A stretch of 57,736 nt of DNA from Rhodocyclaceae bacterium UBA2250. GTDB lineage: Bacteria > Pseudomonadota > Gammaproteobacteria > Burkholderiales > Rhodocyclaceae. The notes under the pieces were generated by a model. The model searched no databases. It saw nothing but the letters and a program-made list of their open reading frames with translations, and was not told the origin of the DNA. Location: positions 1 through 57,736 of the forward strand of contig DDXW01000003.1 in assembly GCA_002347285.1 (NCBI GenBank), given 5' to 3'. The position numbers were made by a program, and so were the translations under genes. Of this stretch, positions 10,175-17,975 are shown piece by piece. Positions within the stretch are counted from its first letter, which is position 1; every line of letters begins with the position of its first letter.

Positions 10175-11002
10175 TTAGAAGGTCTTGCTGACGGACAGCA
10201 CCAGCGTGCCGCGGCCGGCGTCCTTGTTGTCGTCGCCGAGCACCAGGGCGCCCGCCGTCTCGTCGTTGGAATCGGTGAAGCAGTAGAACTGCCCCTTGCC
10301 GCAGCTGCCCTTGGCGTTGGTGTCGATGTAGGCGAGACCGAAGAGCCAGCCGTTGACGTCCTTGGTCACCCCGATCTTCCAGTCGGTGTAGTCGGCGTTG
10401 CGGATCCTCTTCATGTTGAGGTGGCCGATATGGCCGTTGATGCCCCAGCCGTCGCCGAGGTCGTAGCTGGCGGAGAGATCGAGATACCCGGTGCCCTTGG
10501 TGCTCTTGCCCGTCGCGCTGCGCAGCGAGAAGTAGTCGTCCATCGAGTAGTAATACTTGGCCGACAGGAACTTCCAGCTCGCGCCGAGATAGACCTCCTT
10601 GTTGGTCACGGCGCCGGAATCCGCACCGATGCCGAGCACCTTGGCCTTCGAGCCGGGGTAGTAGTAGAGGATCGCGCCGACGTCGAGACCGATATCGCCG
10701 AAGCTGGTCTTGTAGCCGCCGTAGAAATCCATTTCCAGGTTGCCGTCCGGGAAGCCGGCGCCGGAGTTCACGTTGGAGTTCCAGTTGCCGAGGTAGATGC
10801 CGCTCGAATGGCTGTAGTCGATGCCGCCTTGCAGTGCGGGCTTGCCGAAGGTCTGGTCGATGCCGCGGAAGCGGTAGCTGGAGAACAGGCCGAGGTTGCC
10901 GGATACCGCATGTTCGGGCGTCGGGGCCGGATCGGCCGCGACGGCAACGAGCGGGGAAGCCAGGGCGGCGCCGACGGCGAGAGCGAGAAATTTTTTGTTC
11001 AT
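10175..11002 (-). CDS. TorF family putative porin
   Basis: A 275-residue outer-membrane protein of the TorF/gcw_chp type (TIGR02001). A signal peptide (MNKKFLALAVGAALASPLVAVAA) is followed by the family hallmark VSGNLGLFSSYRFRGIDQTF and alternating aromatic beta-strands (GGIDYSHSSGIYLGNWNSNV, DFYGGYKTSFGDIGLDVGA), ending in SVSKTF with a terminal Phe as expected for outer-membrane insertion. It is first in a nitrogen-controlled unit, so a role in passage of a nitrogen source is plausible but unproven. The ATG at 11002 has a GGAGACTT site; an upstream in-frame start at 11047 would lie too close to the sigma-54 promoter. Confidence 0.82.
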   Translation of the reverse strand: MNKKFLALAVGAALASPLVAVAADPAPTPEHAVSGNLGLFSSYRFRGIDQTFGKPALQGGIDYSHSSGIYLGNWNSNVNSGAGFPDGNLEMDFYGGYKTSFGDIGLDVGAILYYYPGSKAKVLGIGADSGAVTNKEVYLGASWKFLSAKYYYSMDDYFSLRSATGKSTKGTGYLDLSASYDLGDGWGINGHIGHLNMKRIRNADYTDWKIGVTKDVNGWLFGLAYIDTNAKGSCGKGQFYCFTDSNDETAGALVLGDDNKDAGRGTLVLSVSKTF

Positions 11003-11050
11003 GGAAGTCTCCAAAGGTGGTTGCCGAAAAAAAACTCTGCAGGCCATCTC

Positions 11051-11066
11051 TGCAGTTAGCGTGCCA
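11051..11066 (-). promoter_or_regulatory. Sigma-54 (RpoN) promoter of the porin-glnK-amtB unit
   Basis: On the minus strand the sequence reads TGGCACGCTAACTGCA: the -24 GG and -12 GC are separated by exactly 10 bases and the -24 half TGGCACG is perfect. Transcription would start about 12 bases downstream, leaving a leader of about 38 bases before the porin ATG at 11002. Confidence 0.85.
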
Positions 11067-11174
11067 GTGACTGGTAGTCATTGATAATCATGGTGATGGC
11101 TGCGGGAAGGGAGGAGTCGGCAACCCGGCGGAGAAACGTCGGCGCACCGCTTTGCATCAGGGCGGGGCGAGGGC

Positions 11175-11189
11175 GCACCACGGTTGTGC
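11175..11189. promoter_or_regulatory. Probable NtrC binding site
   Basis: GCACCACGGTTGTGC matches GCACCA-N3-TGGTGC at 11 of 12 positions. It lies about 140 bases upstream of the inferred sigma-54 start. A weaker half-match begins GCACC at 11144, about 31 bases closer. This spacing resembles NtrC enhancers at other nitrogen promoters. Confidence 0.6.
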
Positions 11190-11211
11190 ATCCTCTGCCG
11201 CGGCGCCGCAA

Positions 11212-11242
11212 TTGCCGTTGGCATGGGCGCCGGTGCTACACT
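11212..11242 (+). promoter_or_regulatory. Possible sigma-70 promoter for ubiK
   Basis: TTGCCG at 11212-11217 and TACACT at 11237-11242 with a 19-base spacer, 38 bases before the ubiK ATG. The spacer is longer than ideal. Confidence 0.3.
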
Positions 11243-11280
11243 CGGCGCCGTCCATTCATTCCTGAATCGCCGAGATCGAC

Positions 11281-11520
11281 ATGCTCGACCCGAAACTGCT
11301 CGAAGACCTGAGTGCGCGGATTTCCGCCGCGCTCGCCGCCACGCCCGCCGCCGACATCGAAAAGAACCTGCGTGCGTTGCTGCTCGCCCAGTTCGCCAAG
11401 CTCGATCTCGTGACGCGCGAGGATTTCGAGGTGCAGAAGGAACTGCTGGCCCGTGCGCAGGCGCGCCTCGCGCAACTGGAAGCGCGGCTCGCCGAGATCG
11501 AAGGGCGGCGCAAGCCCTGA
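11281..11520 (+). CDS. ubiK: UbiK-family ubiquinone biosynthesis accessory factor
   Basis: A 79-residue small helical protein (BMFP domain, formerly YqiC). In E. coli UbiK assists aerobic ubiquinone synthesis by working with the lipid-binding protein UbiJ. The sequence MLDPKLLEDLSARISAAL, then LRALLLAQFAKLDLVTREDFEVQ and a coiled-coil C-terminus (RLAQLEARLAEIEGRRK), matches the family in length and layout. It sits between the nitrogen unit and yifB, a common arrangement in betaproteobacteria. A perfect 23-bp dispersed repeat begins 5 bases after its stop codon. Confidence 0.85.
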   Translation: MLDPKLLEDLSARISAALAATPAADIEKNLRALLLAQFAKLDLVTREDFEVQKELLARAQARLAQLEARLAEIEGRRKP

Positions 11521-11525
11521 TCTTC

Positions 11526-11548
11526 GCCGCCCCGCCAGCGCCGAGTTT
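11526..11548 (-). repeat. 23-bp dispersed repeat, perfect copy, between ubiK and yifB
   Basis: Exact consensus match in inverse orientation. It starts 5 bases after the ubiK stop and ends 14 bases before the yifB ATG, filling most of the gap. Confidence 0.8.
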
Positions 11549-11562
11549 CCGTTCGTTTCCCG

Positions 11563-13056
11563 ATGTCGCTCGCCGTCCTCAAGAGCCGCGCCCTGGCGGG
11601 CCTGAGCGCGCCGGAAGTCGCGGTCGAAGTCCATCTCGCCAACGGCCTGCCGGCCTTCACGCTGGTCGGCCTGCCCGAAACCGAGGTCAAGGAGGCGCGC
11701 GACCGCGTGCGCGCCGCGCTGCAGAACAGCGGCTTCGAATTTCCCGCCAAGCGGATCACCGTCAATCTCGCGCCGGCCGACCTGCCCAAGGAATCCGGCC
11801 GCTTCGACCTGCCGATCGCGCTCGGCATCCTGATCGCCTCGGGACAGGTCGAGGCGAAGAACCTGGCCACCCACGAATTCGCCGGCGAACTGTCCCTGTC
11901 CGGCGAATTGCGGCCGGTGCGCGGCACGCTCGCGATGTGCCTGGCCGCCGCAGGCAGCCAGCGCGCCTTCGTGCTGCCCGCCGCCTCGGCCGACGAGGCC
12001 GCGCTGGTGTCGGGCGCCCTCATCCTGCCGGCGCGCGGGCTGCTCGAGGTGTGTGCCCACCTGACCGGCGCCGCGCCGCTTGCGCCGCACGTGCCGGCGG
12101 TAGCGCTGCGGACCATTCCGCTTCCCGATCTCGCCGAAGTGAAGGGCCAGCTGCCGGCGAAACGCGCCTTGGAAGTCGCCGCGGCGGGCGGCCACAGTCT
12201 GCTGATGTCCGGTCCGCCCGGTTCGGGCAAGTCGATGCTGGCGCAGCGCCTGCCCGGCATCCTGCCGCCGATGACGGAACAGGAGGCGCTGGAGAGCGCC
12301 GCCGTGCACTCGCTGGCCGGCGGCTTCGACACGGCGCGCTGGGCGCAGAGGCCTTACCAGGCGCCGCATCACTCGGCCTCGGCCCCGGCGCTGGTCGGCG
12401 GTGGCGGCGTGCCGCGTCCCGGCGAGATCTCGCTCGCCCACAACGGAGTCTTGTTTCTCGACGAACTGCCGGAGTTCGCACGCGGCGTGCTCGAGGCGCT
12501 GCGCGAACCGCTCGAGACCGGCCACATCCGCGTCGCGCGCGCGGCCAAGCGGTCGGAATTCCCGGCGCGCTTCCAGCTGGTCGCTGCGATGAATCCCTGT
12601 CCCTGCGGCTGGCTCGGCCACGGTTCCGGCAAGTGCCGCTGCACGCCCGACCAGATCGCGCGCTACCGGAGCAAGCTGTCCGGCCCGCTGCTCGACCGCA
12701 TCGATCTGCTGGTGGATGTGCCGGCCGTGACCGAGGCGGAAATCTCGACGCGCGGCGAGGGCGAGGTCTCGGCGACGGTGCGCCAGCGCGTGGTCGCCGC
12801 GCGCGAACGGCAGCTCGCCCGGCAGGGCAAGCCGAACGCGCTGTTGAATCCCGACGAGATCGACCTGCATTGCCTGCCCGACTGCGCGGGAGCGATGCTC
12901 CTGAAGCAGGCGATGGCGCGGCTCGACCTGTCGGCGCGCGCCTACCACCGCATCCTCAAGGTGGCGCGCACCATCGCCGACCTGGCGGGCGAGGAAATCG
13001 TCCGCGGCCCCCACGTGGCCGAGGCGATCCAGTATCGCCGCGGATTAAATGCATAG
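11563..13056 (+). CDS. yifB: YifB/ComM family Mg-chelatase-like AAA+ ATPase
   Basis: A 497-residue AAA+ protein. The ComM members are hexameric helicases that promote branch migration during natural transformation. Order: an N-terminal ChlI-like domain (LANGLPAFTLVGLPETEVKEARDRV), the AAA core with Walker A GPPGSGKS near residue 217, Walker B VLFLDELPEF and sensor region LVAAMNPCPCGWLG with zinc-type cysteines, then the C-terminal helical domain. It looks full length and ends QYRRGLNA. The low-GC restriction island begins directly after its stop codon, so the 3' end is an island boundary. In Acinetobacter, comM is a known island target; here the gene is intact. Confidence 0.9.
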   Translation: MSLAVLKSRALAGLSAPEVAVEVHLANGLPAFTLVGLPETEVKEARDRVRAALQNSGFEFPAKRITVNLAPADLPKESGRFDLPIALGILIASGQVEAKNLATHEFAGELSLSGELRPVRGTLAMCLAAAGSQRAFVLPAASADEAALVSGALILPARGLLEVCAHLTGAAPLAPHVPAVALRTIPLPDLAEVKGQLPAKRALEVAAAGGHSLLMSGPPGSGKSMLAQRLPGILPPMTEQEALESAAVHSLAGGFDTARWAQRPYQAPHHSASAPALVGGGGVPRPGEISLAHNGVLFLDELPEFARGVLEALREPLETGHIRVARAAKRSEFPARFQLVAAMNPCPCGWLGHGSGKCRCTPDQIARYRSKLSGPLLDRIDLLVDVPAVTEAEISTRGEGEVSATVRQRVVAARERQLARQGKPNALLNPDEIDLHCLPDCAGAMLLKQAMARLDLSARAYHRILKVARTIADLAGEEIVRGPHVAEAIQYRRGLNA

Positions 13057-13081
13057 TTTCAGAGCTATTGGGCTTCAGAAA

Positions 13082-13510
13082 ATGAAACAACCGATGCTGC
13101 CAACCACACCGGAGCGATCCAGAAACATGGCGGCTATCAGAAGTACTGGCAATGCAACCACAGAGCAGCGCATGATTTCGATTCTGCGCAAACATAAGCT
13201 ATCCGGTTGGCGGAGAAATCAAAGGCTTCCCGGCTCACCTGATTTTGTCTTCAGAAGGCAACGAGTAGCAATTTTCGTAGATGGATGTTTTTGGCACGGC
13301 TGTCAGCGCTGCTACCGGGAGCCAAAGACAAATACGGGATATTGGCGAGAAAAGATTAGGCGTAACATCGCCCGAGATAAACGAATATCAAGGCAATTGA
13401 GGTCAGAAGGGTGGAGCGTAATGCGCTTTTGGGAGCACACGCTCAAGCATGGTGAAAATGTTGCCTTAAGGATTGCCCATGGCCTTGCTCGACGAAGTTC
13501 TGTTGGGTAA
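13082..13510 (+). CDS. vsr: Very short patch repair endonuclease Vsr
   Basis: Nicks DNA 5' of the T in T:G mismatches created by deamination of 5-methylcytosine, starting very short patch repair. The 142-residue product has the family motifs: TTPERSRNMAAIRSTGNATT at the N-terminus, PGSPDFVF with the catalytic Asp (Asp54), the FVDGCFWHGC block with mismatch-intercalating aromatics and zinc ligands, and RFWEHTL near the end. All key residues appear present. Vsr genes accompany C5 methyltransferases, here the convergent enzyme at 15776-16771. The ATG at 13082 is preferred over the upstream in-frame start at 13049, which overlaps yifB. Codon use is clearly more AT-rich than in yifB. Confidence 0.92.
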   Translation: MKQPMLPTTPERSRNMAAIRSTGNATTEQRMISILRKHKLSGWRRNQRLPGSPDFVFRRQRVAIFVDGCFWHGCQRCYREPKTNTGYWREKIRRNIARDKRISRQLRSEGWSVMRFWEHTLKHGENVALRIAHGLARRSSVG

Positions 13511-13616
13511 CCATGTTCCAAGAATGATGTTTGATAGTGTGAGGAGTTGGCGACTGTTCGCGGTCACGTGTAATCGTGGCAATTTTGATTGATTGGGATA
13601 ATTGTGAGATTCCAAA

Positions 13617-14786
13617 ATGGCTACGACAAAAAAAGGCACTGTTAAGTTAGAAAATGCTGCTAATGGCAAGGAAGTCGAATACATCAGCCTTTCTGAACTC
13701 GACTTTGACAGCACCAACCCACGTTTTGGCCGTACAGCCACACAGCAGCGCACCCAGACAGAAATTCTTGACTACATCGTCAATGATTTTGGGATCGATG
13801 ATGTATTAAGTTCGATTTCAGTCAATGGCTACTTTGTGGCCGAACCGCTTATCTGTCGCGAACAAGAAAATAGCACCAGACTAACTGTAGTCGAGGGCAA
13901 CCGCCGTCTTGCTGCCTGCCTGATTCTTGCTGGCGATGCTCGCGCCAAGAACCAAGAACGCAAGCGCGAACAATATCGCGCAATTCAAGAAGAGAACAAA
14001 CGTGCAGCCTTCAGCAAGGTACCGATCATTCGCTTTCAGCTGCATGAAAAAGAAAAAGACCTACTGTCTTATCTCGGCGTACGGCACATTGCAGCATCCC
14101 AAGGCTGGGATTCCTATGCCAAAGCTGCTTGGATCGCCCGGGTTGTCGAAAACAACAAGCTGGATCTTAAAGAGATAGCACTGATGACTGGCGATCAACA
14201 CCGCACGGTGCGTCGCCTGCTTGAGGGTTATTACTTCATCAACCAGTTGATTGACGACGGCAAATTCGTCCCAGAAACTAGTGTCCGTAAGGGGCGCGGC
14301 AGCAACAAGGAATTTCCATTTTCATGGATATACACGCTGTTTGGCTACCCGACCGCCCGCCGTTTTATTGGACTCGGGGAGGAGCCGACGCCACGCCCAA
14401 TCGCGGCGGCCAAGGTGGACGATGCCAGACTTGTTATCACTGCCATGTTCGGCGACAAGCAAGCGGGACGCTCAGCTGCTATCGACGACTCACGCAAAAT
14501 CGGCAACCTTGCTTCCTTACTTGACGATCAAGAGAAGATCGCTTTGCTTCAAAAGGGTAAGTCAGTCGATGAGATCGAATACCAGACCCTTCCAATCGAG
14601 TCCAAGCTGCGTGACGGACTCTCGGACTGTAAGGAAATCCTAGGTGATCTCATGACGGCGCTCAACGCTACGGCTCCCTCAGAGAAACTCGCCGGTGCAT
14701 TTTTGCCGATGGCTAAGCAGGTCAGTACCTTGTCTTCCAACCTTACCAAGAAGCTGCATAGCATCCAGTTTGGGGAGGGCGAGTAA
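13617..14786 (+). CDS. ParB-like N-terminal domain protein of the restriction island
   Basis: A 389-residue protein. Residues 20-100 form a ParB/Srx-type domain: YISLSELDFDSTNPRFGR, then VLSSISVNGYFVAEPLI and VVEGNRRLAACLIL, where EGNRR (93-97) corresponds to the nucleotide-binding box of ParB-like CTPases and nucleases. Residues 145-205 (RHIAASQGWDSYAKAAWIAR, then LDLKEIALMTGDQHRTVRRL) resemble the helix-turn-helix module that follows in ParB/KorB proteins. The C-terminal 180 residues are not recognised. No plasmid ParA partner is present. It lies 3 bases before the next gene, which is probably its functional partner. Such proteins occur in defence loci, but the activity here (CTPase, nuclease or DNA-binding regulator) is unknown. 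Confidence 0.75.
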   Translation: MATTKKGTVKLENAANGKEVEYISLSELDFDSTNPRFGRTATQQRTQTEILDYIVNDFGIDDVLSSISVNGYFVAEPLICREQENSTRLTVVEGNRRLAACLILAGDARAKNQERKREQYRAIQEENKRAAFSKVPIIRFQLHEKEKDLLSYLGVRHIAASQGWDSYAKAAWIARVVENNKLDLKEIALMTGDQHRTVRRLLEGYYFINQLIDDGKFVPETSVRKGRGSNKEFPFSWIYTLFGYPTARRFIGLGEEPTPRPIAAAKVDDARLVITAMFGDKQAGRSAAIDDSRKIGNLASLLDDQEKIALLQKGKSVDEIEYQTLPIESKLRDGLSDCKEILGDLMTALNATAPSEKLAGAFLPMAKQVSTLSSNLTKKLHSIQFGEGE

Positions 14787-14789
14787 GAC

Positions 14790-15779
14790 ATGGCACGCGC
14801 TAGAAAAATCAAAGGAGGGCAGTCTTGGGAAGCTCGCTTCCCATATAACCGCTTGGCGGAAAACGCCGATGAAGCAGAATGGGCAGCTATTCTGAACGGC
14901 TCTGCTCATGTGTCGGCGGGAACCAGCGACGAGGCCATGGCCGACGCAGGCGACGAGTTTGCTCCGGCGGGTGCTGAAGTCCTTATTGAGGACCGCCTTC
15001 AAGGGCAGGAAGTGCTCCAGGAGTCCAGGCAAGGCACTGTCTATGAGCTACTGCTCGAACGCAAGGATCTGCTTGGGACGGCCTATCCATTCAAGATCGA
15101 CGGCAACTCACTGTATTACACCCCAGAGGGCTTGCCAATCTACGAGCTGCTCGTCGGCATTTGCCAAGCCCCATCGCTTACCGCCGCACCCTATTGCGAG
15201 TTGCCACGATTGTTCGAGAACCTCAGCTTACTAGCAGGACGCGGCTTCCTTGGTCCTCGAGCGGATGGCTACCGCACCGGATGGCCGAGACCGGAGAACG
15301 TAACGCACTTCAAGACAGCCATCGGCGATCTGAAGCTCAAGTCGGGCAATTTCGAAGCCGAATGGCAATGGCAGCAGGCGGAATATTTGCCGGACAACCC
15401 TGCCCCAAAGTTTGTCAAAGAAGAAGGCCTCGATGTCGTCGCCTGGAGGAAGTGGCAAGACGGTCGCACAGGCCAGCTCTACTTAGTTGGACAATGCGCT
15501 TGCGGCAATGACTGGCTGGAAAAAGACAAGGACCTTGACCTGAAAGACTTCACTGAATGGTTTCGTCTTCCAAGAGTAGAACCAGTCCGCAGCTTTTTCA
15601 CTCCGCGCTATGCAGTTAAGCCGATTCTAAATACTCTCTCGCACAAAGCCGGGCTGGTGTTCGACCGTGTTCGCATTGTTCATGCGCTCCAAGAGCCGCA
15701 TATCGCCGACGATATTGCTGCCATGACACAATCAATTGGCGATGCACTGTCTATTGCTAAGCAGCCTCAAGCTGCCTAG
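14790..15779 (+). CDS. Uncharacterised protein, possible PD-(D/E)XK-like nuclease of the island
   Basis: A 329-residue soluble protein with no confident family. Residues 85-90 (YELLLE) and the segment 211-242 stand out: EEGLDVVAW followed after about 15 residues by LYLVGQCACGNDW. Asp215 followed by a beta-strand ending in GQC resembles the active-site hairpin of divergent PD-(D/E)XK enzymes, in which Gln replaces the acidic residue; this is inference. The gene starts 3 bases after the ParB-like gene, so the two form an operon. Its stop codon overlaps that of the convergent methyltransferase at a CTAG. As the only unassigned gene beside a methyltransferase and vsr, it is the obvious candidate for the restriction activity. 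Confidence 0.65.
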   Translation: MARARKIKGGQSWEARFPYNRLAENADEAEWAAILNGSAHVSAGTSDEAMADAGDEFAPAGAEVLIEDRLQGQEVLQESRQGTVYELLLERKDLLGTAYPFKIDGNSLYYTPEGLPIYELLVGICQAPSLTAAPYCELPRLFENLSLLAGRGFLGPRADGYRTGWPRPENVTHFKTAIGDLKLKSGNFEAEWQWQQAEYLPDNPAPKFVKEEGLDVVAWRKWQDGRTGQLYLVGQCACGNDWLEKDKDLDLKDFTEWFRLPRVEPVRSFFTPRYAVKPILNTLSHKAGLVFDRVRIVHALQEPHIADDIAAMTQSIGDALSIAKQPQAA

Positions 15780-16771
15780 TCCCATACATCAGGCAGCGAT
15801 TGCGCTACCGCCTCAAATAGCGGTGGTGGTACGGCGTTACCGATAACTTTGTATCGCTGGCGCATTTGGTTGTAACGGATAGCTGGCGAAGGGTGGTCGG
15901 CCTCAGGAAACACGAAGTCACCGCCGTGCTTCAGATATCGCGGCATGAAGCCTTGCAGGCGGGCAGCTTCGCGGTAGGAGAAACGCCGAGCGGGGCGGTT
16001 CTCGGAGAACTCCCACTTGTCGGTATGAATGCGCTTGAGCGGCGGGCTTATTGGATGCAAGGGCATATGGCGCATATGGGCTACGATGGTCTTGCTGATT
16101 TCACAGAAGTCACGGCGCCGGTTGCGTGACAAGTAGTACCAGTGAAATTCGTCGCTGCAGAATTCACCTTCCGGCCATTCCGGAAGACCTTCAAGGGCTT
16201 TACCGATTGTCAGATGTGGCGCGGCTAGCCCTTCTCCATGGGTGGGAGAGGGAAATTCATAGCTGACACCAAGATCACGGCGCAGCCCAACAATGATGAC
16301 GCGCCTGCGTTCCTGCGGCACACCATAGTCCTCGGCCGCCAGTTCTTTCCAGACAACGTTGTAGCCATGCTTACCTGCAGAGGAAAAGCGATCTAGCTGA
16401 TCCTTGAGCAGATGCTCATAGGTTGAGCGGCGCAGGCCTGAAACGTTTTCGGCGATAAATGCTTTTGGTGAAATAGCACCGAGGGCACGTGAAAATTCAA
16501 GATAAAGCGTATTGATGCGCCGGCTGGCAATACGTGCTCCGCCTTGGCTGAACCCCTGGCAGGGATAACAGCCGACTAATAGCTCAGCAGCTGGAAACGA
16601 ATCGATCTTCGCAACATCGCCTAGCCGGTAATCTGTCTCAGGCAGATTTGCTAGGTATGCATCGCGCGCATAGGCAAGGATGTCATTGGACATGATGACA
16701 TCAAAGCCCGCAGCAATGACACCTGCATCAGATCCGCCACACCCAGAAAACAAAGAAACTGCTTTGGGCAT
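15776..16771 (-). CDS. C5-cytosine DNA methyltransferase
   Basis: A 331-residue enzyme that transfers a methyl group from SAM to C5 of cytosine in a specific DNA sequence. Motif I is SLFSGCGGSDAG (6-17), motif IV VGCYPCQGFSQGG with catalytic Cys71, motif VI ENV (108-110), motif VIII QERRR (153-157), then a target-recognition region at about 175-260, motif IX SYREAARLQGF and motif X RYKVIGNAVPPPL. All are intact, so it should be active; the target sequence cannot be read from the protein. The ribosome site AGGAGG is strong. A 9-bp perfect palindrome lies 24 bases upstream of the ATG. The gene converges on the ParB-like/unknown operon with a 3-base overlap. Confidence 0.93.
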   Translation of the reverse strand: MPKAVSLFSGCGGSDAGVIAAGFDVIMSNDILAYARDAYLANLPETDYRLGDVAKIDSFPAAELLVGCYPCQGFSQGGARIASRRINTLYLEFSRALGAISPKAFIAENVSGLRRSTYEHLLKDQLDRFSSAGKHGYNVVWKELAAEDYGVPQERRRVIIVGLRRDLGVSYEFPSPTHGEGLAAPHLTIGKALEGLPEWPEGEFCSDEFHWYYLSRNRRRDFCEISKTIVAHMRHMPLHPISPPLKRIHTDKWEFSENRPARRFSYREAARLQGFMPRYLKHGGDFVFPEADHPSPAIRYNQMRQRYKVIGNAVPPPLFEAVAQSLPDVWD

Positions 16772-16794
16772 GCCTCCTCCTTTTTCGGAGCGGA

Positions 16795-16816
16795 TTGTAA
16801 CGCCAGAGCGTTACAA
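16795..16816 (-). promoter_or_regulatory. Perfect inverted repeat upstream of the methyltransferase (candidate operator)
   Basis: TTGTAACGC, loop of 4, GCGTTACAA. On the minus strand the second arm contains TACAAT, a good -10 hexamer, so a protein bound here could repress the methyltransferase. It has no following T-run, which argues against an fbp terminator, though that role is not excluded. Confidence 0.5.
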
Positions 16817-16863
16817 AATCCGCCTGAAAAGCGCCAGCTAGCCCTGGCAGTTCCTGCTGCCGC

Positions 16864-17883
<1,020 letters not shown>

Positions 17884-17897
17884 GGAAACGCTCCTAA

Positions 17898-17929
17898 GCA
17901 GCTAAATTCGAAAGCGCTAATTTAGCTGC
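17898..17929 (-). promoter_or_regulatory. 11-bp inverted repeat in the fbp leader
   Basis: GCAGCTAAATT (17898-17908) and AATTTAGCTGC (17919-17929) are perfect complements around a 10-base loop. It lies just upstream of the fbp ribosome binding site and lacks a T-run on either strand. It may be an operator or an RNA hairpin affecting initiation. Confidence 0.5.
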
Positions 17930-17975
17930 GCCGCAGCATAAGCAACAGACAGGATTTCTTATCGTCTGGATAAGC

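Larger units (their letters stand above)
13057..16830. mobile_element. Putative restriction/defence genomic island
   Basis: Between yifB and fbp, base composition drops visibly and codon use changes, with many AAA, AAT and ATT codons. The stretch holds vsr, a ParB-like gene, a gene of unknown function with a nuclease-like motif, and a convergent C5 DNA methyltransferase. No integrase, transposase or tRNA is present, so the entry mechanism is unknown. The flanking genes are core housekeeping genes. No copy of the 23-bp dispersed repeat occurs inside. Confidence 0.7.

Noticed and set aside
17958..17974. CTTATC/GATAAG inverted repeat at the end of the MFS gene as a terminator
   Set aside because: Only a 6-bp AT-rich stem without a T-run; too weak to call.
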